Assembly (NCBI GenBank): GCA_903865465.1
Contig: CAIPJU010000035.1
Span: 1-6,585, forward strand
Source of the DNA: an uncultured Bacteroidota bacterium
GTDB lineage: Bacteria > Bacteroidota > Bacteroidia > Bacteroidales > VadinHA17
DNA length: 6,585 nucleotides
Direction of reading: 5' to 3'
In this document: piece after piece, positions 1-6,585 of the stretch
Layout: each line of letters starts with the position of its first letter
Position numbering within the stretch: position 1 is the stretch's first letter
Position numbers and translations under genes: made by a program
Notes under the pieces: generated by a model
What the model saw: the letters and a program-made list of their open reading frames with translations, nothing else
Databases searched by the model: none
Told to the model about the DNA's origin: nothing

Positions 1-1778
1 AATCGGCAGATGGTTTAAATATTGTCGAAGAAGCCTTTTCATCTGATAAACCTTCACGGCATGATGAGATTCTTGTCCGCATTAGCAATACCGGCGGACA
101 AACGCAAATTCTGTCTCCTAAATTAATAGTTGATACAAAAATGGGGATGGAACTCACCGGACAACAGCTTGTAATCAACAAAAAAATGATTGTTACCTCT
201 TCCCTGAAGATTACTGGTTTGACCGATAGCATGATGGTTAATCTGGCTGAGATCAAAATCCCGGCAGGGAAAACCATTGAATTTTCTCTCTTTAACAGCC
301 CTGATGGAGCTGTTCCGCCAACATCATCTCAGCTAAATAATGCTGTAAAGTATTGGAAAAATAGTGGTCTGCCTTTTGATAAGATAACAGTGCCCGATTC
401 CGGTATTCAGGCTCTGGTTAATTCATCTATTCGCAATATCTGGCAGGCCCGCGAGATCAAAAACGGATTTCCTGCTTTTCAGGTTGGCCCGACCTGCTAC
501 CGTGGCTTATGGCTCGTGGATGGTGCTTTTATTCTTGAGGCAGCCACAATTCTGGGTGCAGGAGATCAGGCACGCAATGGTGTCGCATACGAACTGAGCC
601 ACCAGAAAGCTGACGGACGTATTGAGGTAATGATTGACAAATTTGGATACTGGAAAGAAAATGGAATTGTACTTTGGACATGCATCCGTCACGCGATGCT
701 GACCCAGGACAAGCTATGGCTCGAAGCCCAGTGGCCGAAGCTGGAAAGGATAGCAATTTTCATCAAGGAACTCCGTGGAGACAAAGAGGCTGATCCGGCA
801 CTGGAAGCCGGGTTGATCGCGCGCTCAAAACACAGCTCACTTGATGAAGGACTCATGCCGCATGGCATTATTGACGGTGGAATCCACGATGGTGTTGATT
901 ACTCCAACACCTATTGGAATCTTCTTGGCCTTCGCTCATTCGTAGAAGCCGCAAATTGGCTCGGCAAGACTGACGAAGCCACCGTATGGCAGAAAGAATA
1001 CGACGATTTCCTCAATGTCTTCAATAAAGCTGTCCGGCGCGACCTCACCAGAGATTCACATGGGAATACTTACCTGCCTGACCTTATGGGCGATTCAGGG
1101 AAGCAGGAGCTTCCCCAGCGTGCACAATGGGCTTTTTGCCAGGCGGTCTATCCCGGACAAGTATTCAGTAAGGATGATCCTGTTGTGGCAGGTAACCTTT
1201 CAATGCTGGAGGCCACCGAGCGCGAGGGAATGGTATATGGCACGGGATGGAATGCTACCGGAATCTGGAATTATTTCGCCTCTTTTTATGGACATGCCTG
1301 GCTCTGGCAGGGTAACGGGCGAAAGGCAGCAGAGGCACTTTATGCTTTTGCAAATCACGCTGCACCAACTCTTGTCTGGAGAGAGGAACAGTCGCTCCAA
1401 GGCGAAAAATTCAATAAAGTGGGTGACATGCCCCACAACTGGGCCAGCGCTGAGTTCATAAGGCTTACCGTCCACATGCTGGAACTCGACCGTGGCAAAG
1501 AGTTACATTTGCTCGAAGGCTTACCACAGAGCTGGGCAGCCCCCGGAATGGTTACCCGGCTGAATGGTGTATTTACCCCCTTCGGCCAGCTTTTCATGGA
1601 ACTGACTATAGCAGCGGATGGACGCAGCGGACATCTCAAAGTGAAAAGACTAACAGGCAGTTCCCCTGCAAAAATTGTACTCCATATGAATGGGTTGACC
1701 GAAGAAAATTCGACTCGTGAATTGTCGCCTGATAAAGATATTGATATTACTGTTCCGCTTAGACCCCGCACACAATAA
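1..1778 (+). CDS. Six-hairpin ((alpha/alpha)6-barrel) glycosidase-like protein, 5' end outside the window
   Basis: The frame is open from base 3 to the TAA at 1776-1778 (591 visible residues). The ATG at 141 is internal, because in-frame coding with beta-sandwich character continues upstream of it to the edge. Visible residues 1 to about 115 are beta-rich, like the N-terminal sandwich of many inverting glycosidases. Residues about 117-505 look like an (alpha/alpha)6 barrel: VPDSGIQ, then FQVGPTCYRGLWLVDGAF near 159-176, WKENGIVLWT near 217-226, YSNTYWNLLGL near 300-310, GTGWNATGIWNYF near 413-425, WREEQ near 459-463 and GDMPHNWASAEF near 474-485. The last 80 or so residues return to beta structure (LNGVFTPFG). 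Acidic residues in LVDGAF and WREEQ are candidates for acid/base roles; this is inference by analogy with GH63/GH78-type barrels. Substrate and GH family are unassigned. The barrel-coding part is clearly more GC-rich than the genes to the right. Secretion cannot be judged without the N-terminus. The fold is fairly sure, the activity is not. Confidence 0.8.
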   Translation, partial: SADGLNIVEEAFSSDKPSRHDEILVRISNTGGQTQILSPKLIVDTKMGMELTGQQLVINKKMIVTSSLKITGLTDSMMVNLAEIKIPAGKTIEFSLFNSPDGAVPPTSSQLNNAVKYWKNSGLPFDKITVPDSGIQALVNSSIRNIWQAREIKNGFPAFQVGPTCYRGLWLVDGAFILEAATILGAGDQARNGVAYELSHQKADGRIEVMIDKFGYWKENGIVLWTCIRHAMLTQDKLWLEAQWPKLERIAIFIKELRGDKEADPALEAGLIARSKHSSLDEGLMPHGIIDGGIHDGVDYSNTYWNLLGLRSFVEAANWLGKTDEATVWQKEYDDFLNVFNKAVRRDLTRDSHGNTYLPDLMGDSGKQELPQRAQWAFCQAVYPGQVFSKDDPVVAGNLSMLEATEREGMVYGTGWNATGIWNYFASFYGHAWLWQGNGRKAAEALYAFANHAAPTLVWREEQSLQGEKFNKVGDMPHNWASAEFIRLTVHMLELDRGKELHLLEGLPQSWAAPGMVTRLNGVFTPFGQLFMELTIAADGRSGHLKVKRLTGSSPAKIVLHMNGLTEENSTRELSPDKDIDITVPLRPRTQ

Positions 1779-1826
1779 GACAGGCTTATTCAGATCAATA
1801 TTTTCTGAGAAACCATTGTTTTGATC
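1774..1826 (+). terminator. Weak inverted repeats at the 3' end of the glycosidase-like gene
   Basis: AATAAG (1774-1779, overlapping the TAA stop) pairs perfectly with CTTATT (1785-1790) across a 5-base loop. Just downstream, GATCAA (1793-1798) pairs with TTGATC (1821-1826) around a loop that itself contains TTTC-TGA-GAAA (1802-1812). The stems are short and AT-rich and no strong U-tract follows, so this is at best a weak transcription terminator or mRNA 3'-end structure for the plus-strand gene. Confidence 0.25.
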
Positions 1827-1852
1827 CGAGAGTCAATGAAGCAGACCTGTCA

Positions 1853-1993
1853 ATGAATAAACGGATATCCTGCTTTTTTTTGCGAGCATATCTTATAATC
1901 GCCATATATGCCGGGGGGGTCGAGGAAACCTTCATGTCACAGATATATGCTCCCGAAAAATCTTTCGCAGAAATGCGGGACCCGGAAACATGA
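1853..1993 (+). CDS. Possible 46-codon ORF with signal-peptide-like start, perhaps the remnant 5' end of the downstream beta-barrel gene
   Basis: An ATG at 1853 opens 46 codons ending at TGA 1991-1993. The peptide begins MNKRISCFFLRAYLIIAIYA, a basic start followed by a mostly hydrophobic stretch like a Sec signal peptide, although an Arg interrupts it at residue 11. The remaining 26 residues are polar with no motif I recognise. The frame matches that of the beta-barrel fragment at 2024-2527; the TGA at 1991 and a TAA at 2021 separate them. From 1853 to 2527 would be 224 codons plus stop, a plausible size for a small outer-membrane protein, so this may be the original signal peptide of a decayed gene. 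The ORF contains a run of eight T and a run of seven G, which invite indels or sequencing error. It could equally be a chance ORF. Confidence 0.25.
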   Translation: MNKRISCFFLRAYLIIAIYAGGVEETFMSQIYAPEKSFAEMRDPET

Positions 1994-2023
1994 TCATTAG
2001 TCTATTCATATGATTTCACGTAA

Positions 2024-2527
2024 ATTCTCCCGGGGCCAAACTGCTCCCCGGATACGACAGCTTGTGAACCGGTAACCCGGACTAAGGGAAAAATAAACAA
2101 GAAAAAGAGTACTTTTATTGCCGTTCCTCATTTCGGCAGTGTCACGGGTATTACATTTTCTCCTTCAATATCCATTCCCTTGTCTCCAAAGTGGTCGGTC
2201 GATGGCGGAATAATTGCCGGTCGTTATTATTCTGCATTAGGGAGCTTTAATCATGAAGGCTCGATGTTTGGGACATTCAACGAATTATCTGTATACGGAT
2301 CGGCCACCTACCACTTTAATTCTCAGTTGACATTATATGGCAGCGGGATTAAACAACTTGCCGGAACTTCTCCATTTAATATTCTCCCTAAAAGCAGCTA
2401 CACCATTGGTTCCACCTATAATTTCGGTAATTTTTCAATAGGCCTTGCCGTGCGGATGTCAAAATGGGATAATAATTTCAGCCCCTTCCCAATTAATGGG
2501 TCTCAGGGATTTTATTCCCCGTATTAG
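2024..2527 (+). pseudogene. Probable decayed gene for a small outer-membrane beta-barrel protein; C-terminal part intact
   Basis: The frame is open from just after a TAA (2021-2023) to the TAA at 2525-2527, 167 codons. It has no in-frame ATG or GTG before the TTG at 2180, so there is no convincing start; the first in-frame ATG is at 2264, deep in the conserved part. From about 2093 the translation alternates hydrophobic and polar residues with frequent Gly, Tyr, Phe and Ser, as in transmembrane beta-strands: GITFSPSISIPLSPKWSVDGG, VYGSATYHFNSQLTLYGSGI and SYTIGSTYNFGNFSIGLAVR (strand-turn-strand repeats), ending in a Pro/Phe/Tyr-rich tail. This pattern resembles small outer-membrane proteins of unknown function that I associate with Bacteroidota. 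The stretch 2024-2090 is GC-rich, contains two Cys and does not look like barrel sequence. ATA at 2093 begins INKKKSTF, which would look like a protein start if it were ATG. I read the locus as a gene whose 5' part has decayed. The alternatives are a real TTG-start protein of 115 residues or a sequencing error. Confidence 0.5.
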
Positions 2528-2633
2528 CAGAGACCGGAAAGAAATCCTCCTGAACAACCGCCAGGGTGCAAAAAACAGTAGCTATATAAATGTAAATGAT
2601 CGGGTGGGAAAATAATAATGCTAATCTGACAGG

Positions 2634-2709
2634 GGTGCAGAGCACCACAATATTTGGTGTGCTAAATGGTTGAAATAAAGATCAAAGGTGCAGAGCACCG
2701 GAATATCCG
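2634..2709. repeat. Two direct copies of a palindrome-centred intergenic repeat
   Basis: GGTGCAGAGCACC occurs at 2634-2646 and again at 2687-2699, 53 bases apart start to start. Each core is a perfect 5-bp inverted repeat (GGTGC/GCACC) with an AGA loop. Similarity continues 3' of each core as AATAT, then G, then T.TGCT in register, giving about 34 related bases per copy, whereas the bases between copies are unrelated. A second short inverted repeat follows each core: CGG-A...T-CCG at 2699-2709 in copy 2, and CACCA/TGGTG at 2643-2647/2655-2659 in copy 1. The position in a convergent intergenic spacer fits a dispersed REP-like element or a bidirectional mRNA-end structure. Which of these it is cannot be told from two copies. 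Confidence 0.7.
2675..2699 (-). terminator. Possible terminator of the minus-strand operon
   Basis: Read on the minus strand, repeat copy 2 forms GGTGC-TCT-GCACC followed by TTTGATCTTTATTTC, a stem with a loosely T-rich tail lying about 30 bases past the stop of the 634-residue gene. The 5-bp stem is short, and Bacteroidota termination signals are not well characterised to me, so this is tentative. The same bases belong to the dispersed repeat, which may be its real identity. Confidence 0.25.
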
Positions 2710-2730
2710 ATTTGCTGTTTTAAAAATCTG

Positions 2731-4635
2731 TTATTTCTTTACCAGGAAGAGGATTTTAGTATTATCTGATTTTGAAATGGATTGAATGAGGTCGTTAAAT
2801 TGTTTATAGTCCTCAGGTTTGTAAGTTCCACCCCTAAGATCAAAATTTCGGATATATATCAGCTCATGGTCATCTGAAGCTATCGAAAATGAATAATTGC
2901 CGAATTTGGATTGGACCGTCATTCCCTTTGGAAGTGACTCCGGAGTCCATCTGACAGGAAGTTTATATACTATAGTGTCGTGTTCAATGAATCCTCTTCC
3001 AAGCCAGAATTCTGATTTTCTTGCTTTAGTTATCTTTTGTGTTGGTTTCTGAACGTTAATCATATTTAACGGCATTATTACATAGTTACCTGAAAAAGAA
3101 CAATAATTTCCGGAGGTTGCCAATTCATCAATACTAACGCCGGGGTTTTGCCCTAATTCTTCCTTTGAATTAAATGATTGAATTTTAAATGATGGTAATA
3201 ATGAATTATTGTAAAGCCATTGTTTTTGTTCGTCAGAAGGGGATCTTAAAAAAGATATCATATTATCGTATCTCAATCCTTTATAAAATGTATGAGTTTT
3301 AAGTAAGGCAGCTCCTGTGGAGTCTATGACAAACTCTGTTTTACTGGTTCTTAAATTGTCACCCATACCATACTTTTTGGTGTGAGCAAATATGCCTCCG
3401 TTTTCTGTCAATAGTAATACATCCCTGTCATCTGTGAATCCGCCTATGAATCCCATAGGAATTTTCTGATCAGTGCATTCAAGCCAGATTGTATCTTTTT
3501 CTATTGGAACGCAAACAATTACGTGATTGAACTGGGAAAAGTTCGGAAAATCACGGAAAATTGGAGTCCTGTTGTTTCCAGCAGAGACAAGGGCTAAATA
3601 GGATTTTATTCCTGCCAGTTTAAGCAGGGAATGCATGTAATTACTCAATGCTTTACACTCTCCATATCCCGTTCTGTACACTGCTTTTGCATCATATGGC
3701 TGATATCCTCCTATTCCAAGAATAACTGCAATGTACCTGGTCCCGCTCTGCATATACTTATACAGGTATTCAATCCTTTTAACCGGATCAGTGATTTCAG
3801 CCAGCACAGGTGCGAGTTGGAGGCTCTCTTCAGGTGCTATAACATCCCTTCCCTCATATAATTTGTTTACCCACCTACCGTAATCTTCCCAGGTATCTGA
3901 TTTACCTTCATATCGGTCGTATTGTAAATCAGAGGGCATAAGATAAACAGAGGGAACTGCTTCGATGGTTCCGGGATTGTAAGGTTCAGCCTTAATGGCT
4001 TTCATGTTGGCAGCTGTCCAGACCTCAGTGACTGTTTTACCATTATTACCCGACGATATACCCCGAAGGCCCACTTCTTTCTTGTTTATTTTAATTTCGG
4101 AAGGGTATTGAAGGGTTAATGAGCCATTTTGAAGTGACTGATTATAGCCATCAACAACCATCCACCTTCCAAGGCTGATAATATTCGATCGGTCAATCTG
4201 ATAACTATATTCAACCGTATAAGGTCTCTCTGCATTTTTTGGCTGATAGAATTTAATCCTGTCATCGGAATAAAGTTCATAGGAGGCAAAAGCCGGATAA
4301 TCCTGTACCATTGAAGTCTTAACCGATTTAATCTTCATTCCGTTTGAATCATAGAAGACAATCTCCTTAACTGAAACAGAGCTGTTTTTATCATAATATA
4401 ACTGAAGGGTTGCATCGCTTTCTCCCTCACTGTCAAGCACTGTAATTACCTTATGAACTCTATCGGTTCCACTGTCAGATGATTTTAACTCAATGGTTTC
4501 TGAATATTCACGGATAACACTATGGGCATCCTCCTTTAAACTATCGGGAATGGCTGACACTTGATAATTCTGTCCGTTTAACTGCAAGGTTAAAAATCCC
4601 GGTAATAACAAAACAAGAAGGATTTCCTTTTTCAT
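2731..4635 (-). CDS. Secreted DUF3857/transglutaminase-like protein with catalytic Cys and His present
   Basis: This 634-residue protein starts at an ATG (4635-4633). Residues 1-21 (MKKEILLVLLLPGFLTLQLNG) form a good Sec signal peptide with likely cleavage before Gln22 and no lipobox Cys, so a periplasmic protein is predicted. Residues about 35-210 match the DUF3857 pattern (beta-rich, with VYTVEYSYQI-like strands around 137-147). Residues about 275-395 form a transglutaminase-like core: GYGECKALSNYM places the nucleophile at Cys327, FNHVIV places His371, and IWLECTDQ supplies the acidic partner, apparently Glu386 where many relatives have Asp, with Asp389 nearby. The C-terminal 90 or so residues, ending in YKPEDYKQFNDLIQSI, resemble the DUF3858-type beta domain. 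Length is normal for the family. The gene lies 46 bases downstream of a related gene on the same strand, so co-transcription is likely. The start has no clear Shine-Dalgarno, which is usual in this phylum. The true reaction (cross-linking, peptidase or other) is unknown to me. Confidence 0.9.
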   Translation of the reverse strand: MKKEILLVLLLPGFLTLQLNGQNYQVSAIPDSLKEDAHSVIREYSETIELKSSDSGTDRVHKVITVLDSEGESDATLQLYYDKNSSVSVKEIVFYDSNGMKIKSVKTSMVQDYPAFASYELYSDDRIKFYQPKNAERPYTVEYSYQIDRSNIISLGRWMVVDGYNQSLQNGSLTLQYPSEIKINKKEVGLRGISSGNNGKTVTEVWTAANMKAIKAEPYNPGTIEAVPSVYLMPSDLQYDRYEGKSDTWEDYGRWVNKLYEGRDVIAPEESLQLAPVLAEITDPVKRIEYLYKYMQSGTRYIAVILGIGGYQPYDAKAVYRTGYGECKALSNYMHSLLKLAGIKSYLALVSAGNNRTPIFRDFPNFSQFNHVIVCVPIEKDTIWLECTDQKIPMGFIGGFTDDRDVLLLTENGGIFAHTKKYGMGDNLRTSKTEFVIDSTGAALLKTHTFYKGLRYDNMISFLRSPSDEQKQWLYNNSLLPSFKIQSFNSKEELGQNPGVSIDELATSGNYCSFSGNYVIMPLNMINVQKPTQKITKARKSEFWLGRGFIEHDTIVYKLPVRWTPESLPKGMTVQSKFGNYSFSIASDDHELIYIRNFDLRGGTYKPEDYKQFNDLIQSISKSDNTKILFLVKK

Positions 4636-4681
4636 ATATGCAGGAATTATCAGATCCGATTTCTATTTATTGGAAGTTTTA
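4636..4681 (-). other. 46-base intergenic spacer inside the DUF3857 gene pair
   Basis: This short AT-rich gap separates the stop of the upstream gene from the ATG of the downstream gene. I see no inverted repeat, no Shine-Dalgarno and no convincing TAnnTTTG-type Bacteroidota promoter element in it. This favours transcription of both genes from a promoter beyond the right edge. Confidence 0.5.
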
Positions 4682-6585
4682 TTATGAATCTCTCTTTAAA
4701 ATAATTTGTTCAGCATGCTTTTTTACAATCTGATCATAAAATGCTTTCACATTCTTATAATCCTCCGGCATGAACAAAGTTTTATTTACTTCATAATTAT
4801 AGATGAGAGTTATCTTATTCCCTTCAGCTTTTATATTATAGGAAATCAGAATGGAATTATCGGGTGTTTTTAATGTGGCCGACTGTGGAAGCGATTCTAT
4901 AACATAGTGGTCAGGAAGGGTGTAAATAAATGTATAATGTTCCGAGACTGGATAATTATAATTAACCGGATATTTTCGCTCTTCAAGGGTGTAGGGATTT
5001 TTTTCAACTATCTCAAACAGAAGTGGTCTAAAGATAATATTGTTCCCAACCAATTCAGAGTTTTCTTCAATGTCCACATTCATAGTGTCAATCAATGGTT
5101 TGTAAATATCAGTTTCAGCACCAACTGAATATTTGTTAATTGTTAAGCCTTTAACTTTCTCCTGAAGCTTCTTAAAATATTCACTTCTTCCTGATTCTGA
5201 CCTGATTTTGCTCCTGAGAAGGATTCCTGCGTAACCATCATTATTTTCAGTTATACTACCCGCAAATTTGCCCTCCTGGTCAATCTTCAAAGAATAAGTG
5301 GATGAAACTTCATATTTACATACCGGTTCAAGCTTTGCCCAATCACCACCTGTTTGATTCAAAACTCTTCCGGTCCCGTTAATGTCATTCAGAGGAAGAA
5401 CTCCAAAAGGACAATTTGGTTCGGTAGCGTCAACCAGGTAACCTTTTCCGTCAATATTCACAGATGTCAAAACTGAATTAAACTTTGAAATAGTTGGAAA
5501 AGATGAAAGAGCAATTCCGTTATCGCGTGTGCTGAATAATACCGGGTTTGCCTTGAGCCCGGCAGTCTGAAGCATCATGGTAAGCAAAAGATTTATTTCA
5601 GAGGAATTTCCAACTCTTTCGCTGAATGGTTTTTTTAATCCTTTCATTGCCCAAATCCTATAAGAGCCGTCCCATTTCATCCTGTGAAGCAGATAGTCGT
5701 AAATGGAAATGGCTTTTGCTGTTTCACTCGTCTTCCCGCTGCAAATAGCCGTAACGGTATCCTTTACAAATGAATTACCAGTCAATAGCCTTCCGAAATC
5801 TTCATTCTCCATTACCCTCTTATTAACTGATTCCCAAGATTCTGTGTATTCTTTTATCCCGGAATTTGGATATTGGATACTGCTTAATTCAAATTCAATC
5901 GACTGAAGGTAGTTATACAGGCAATCTATATTGGGTTCCTCCATAAAAGCCGGAACGTCTTTTATGGCAAGTATTCCTTTGGTGCTATAATATTTTAACG
6001 TTTCCATCTTAATTTGCGAACCCTGACTGGGATCCCATAAATCCTTGGAGTCAGCTGATGATTTATAACTGAAAGTTTCCTGGGTCCTTCCCTTTGAATT
6101 AACATCAAAGTTTAAGTATCCCTTGGATGACTGCCTGTAACTGTAGTATTCAGGAATATCATACCTGTATTGACTCCATCTGGTCGGGTAAGAACTTTGA
6201 AATGTCCAGCCTCTGAAATTGTACATAAAGTCAGAGATAATAGTATAACTTAGTTCAAGTACCGAGCCCTCCTTAACCTTTGGAAAAGCAAATTTAACTT
6301 CGGAATAGTACTTGGTTTCCGACGTATAGATATTATCATTATCGAGTTTCGACTTTACAATTTTACCATCTTCAAGATTGTAGGTTACGACTTTTAATTC
6401 TAAAAGCTTTTCATGTACTGGTCCATCCTTGTACAGTTTTATTTTTATTTCTGCTGCCGGGAAGGCGGATTGTTTGAAAATCCTGATCGCATTATGCCGC
6501 TCAAAATGGATTTGAAATTCCTTATCAGAGTTAATTTCGAAACTTGATTTTCCGTTATCGAACAAAACCAGGGCTGCAGCAGAGG
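4682..6585 (-). CDS. DUF3857/transglutaminase-fold protein lacking the catalytic Cys and His, 5' end outside the window
   Basis: The frame is open from the right edge to TAA (4684-4682), with 633 complete visible residues. The TTG at 6565-6563 is internal, because coding continues upstream as SAAALVLFDNGKSSF, a typical start of the mature DUF3857 region. Only the signal peptide and a short leader are probably missing. Counting from that TTG codon as residue 1, DUF3857 spans about 1-200 (HFERHNAIRIF at 20-30). The transglutaminase-like core spans about 280-400. The C-terminal DUF3858-type domain spans about 510-627 (ERKYPVNYNYPVSEHY, then FMPEDYKNVKAFYDQIV). In the core, the usual Cys is Ser321 (RVGNSSEINLLL), the usual His is Ser364 (KFNSVLTSV), and the Asp is kept at 379 (YLVDATEP). 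The protein therefore probably has no thiol catalysis and serves as a binding or scaffolding partner. It shares its domain plan with the gene that follows 46 bases downstream, suggesting an old duplication now strongly diverged. Confidence 0.88.
   Translation of the reverse strand, partial: SAAALVLFDNGKSSFEINSDKEFQIHFERHNAIRIFKQSAFPAAEIKIKLYKDGPVHEKLLELKVVTYNLEDGKIVKSKLDNDNIYTSETKYYSEVKFAFPKVKEGSVLELSYTIISDFMYNFRGWTFQSSYPTRWSQYRYDIPEYYSYRQSSKGYLNFDVNSKGRTQETFSYKSSADSKDLWDPSQGSQIKMETLKYYSTKGILAIKDVPAFMEEPNIDCLYNYLQSIEFELSSIQYPNSGIKEYTESWESVNKRVMENEDFGRLLTGNSFVKDTVTAICSGKTSETAKAISIYDYLLHRMKWDGSYRIWAMKGLKKPFSERVGNSSEINLLLTMMLQTAGLKANPVLFSTRDNGIALSSFPTISKFNSVLTSVNIDGKGYLVDATEPNCPFGVLPLNDINGTGRVLNQTGGDWAKLEPVCKYEVSSTYSLKIDQEGKFAGSITENNDGYAGILLRSKIRSESGRSEYFKKLQEKVKGLTINKYSVGAETDIYKPLIDTMNVDIEENSELVGNNIIFRPLLFEIVEKNPYTLEERKYPVNYNYPVSEHYTFIYTLPDHYVIESLPQSATLKTPDNSILISYNIKAEGNKITLIYNYEVNKTLFMPEDYKNVKAFYDQIVKKHAEQIILKRDS

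Larger units (their letters stand above)
2528..2730. other. Convergent intergenic spacer
   Basis: The spacer lies between the plus-strand beta-barrel remnant and the minus-strand DUF3857 gene, whose 3' ends face each other. Its first hundred bases show nothing I can name. The rest is taken up by the two palindromic repeat copies and an AT-rich run up to 2730. No open frame of useful length with coding character was seen on either strand. Confidence 0.6.

Noticed and set aside
141..143. ATG at 141 as the start of the glycosidase-like gene
   Set aside because: In-frame sequence from base 3 reads as beta-sandwich protein (HDEILVRISNTGG) continuous with what follows, and no signal peptide follows the ATG.
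507..1771. Open frames antisense to, or in another frame of, the glycosidase-like gene
   Set aside because: They lack domain-like character, overlap a well-supported coding frame and are explained by its codon composition.
2565..2570. GGTGCA as a degenerate third copy of the intergenic repeat
   Set aside because: Only six bases match; the second palindrome arm and the AATAT tail are missing, so it is probably chance.
2634..2709. Two direct repeats with a spacer, suggesting a minimal CRISPR array
   Set aside because: There are only two copies, similarity fades into the spacer, the core is a short strong palindrome and no cas gene is near. A dispersed intergenic repeat fits better.
3631..5906. 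Plus-strand open frames of 67-76 codons opposite the DUF3857 genes
   Set aside because: They are shadows of the two well-supported minus-strand genes and show no recognisable motif or start context.
6563..6585. TTG at 6565-6563 as the true start of the upstream DUF3857 gene
   Set aside because: The frame stays open to the edge, and the residues upstream (SAAALV) fit the conserved beginning of the mature family domain, so the gene continues beyond the window.

Overview
The window looks like chromosomal DNA of a member of the Bacteroidota, most likely Bacteroidales or a near relative. The main support is a tandem pair of secreted DUF3857/transglutaminase-fold/DUF3858-type proteins, an arrangement typical of that phylum. 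A fragment of a Bacteroidota-style outer-membrane beta-barrel protein and the lack of obvious Shine-Dalgarno sites before the readable start agree with this. The family calls come from reading the translations, not from a search.

Layout: a plus-strand gene that enters from the left edge (1-1778) encodes the greater part of an (alpha/alpha)6-barrel, six-hairpin-type glycosidase-like protein with flanking beta-sandwich regions. About 400 bases without a convincing intact gene follow. They hold weak inverted repeats, a 46-codon ORF with a signal-peptide-like start (1853-1993), and then a longer open frame (2024-2527) whose C-terminal half reads as an outer-membrane beta-barrel protein. That frame lacks a normal start and is preceded in the same frame by stops, so I treat it as a probable pseudogene. 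The 203-base convergent spacer after it (2528-2730) carries two copies of a roughly 34-base repeat built on the palindrome GGTGCAGAGCACC.

The right 60% of the window is a minus-strand pair, probably one operon transcribed right to left. The upstream gene (4682 to beyond 6585) and the downstream gene (2731-4635) are separated by 46 bases. Both are predicted to act in the periplasm, and both share the DUF3857 - transglutaminase core - C-terminal beta-domain plan. The downstream protein keeps the catalytic Cys and His. The upstream protein has Ser at both places and is probably a non-catalytic partner. The biochemical role of such pairs is not known to me.

The glycosidase-like gene and the DUF3857 pair are convergent and show no evident functional link. 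I found no RNA genes, CRISPR arrays, insertion sequences or phage genes, and no clear case for a wholly new system. The most interesting items are the active/inactive transglutaminase pair, the structured twin repeat, the decayed beta-barrel gene and the glycosidase-like protein of unassigned family.
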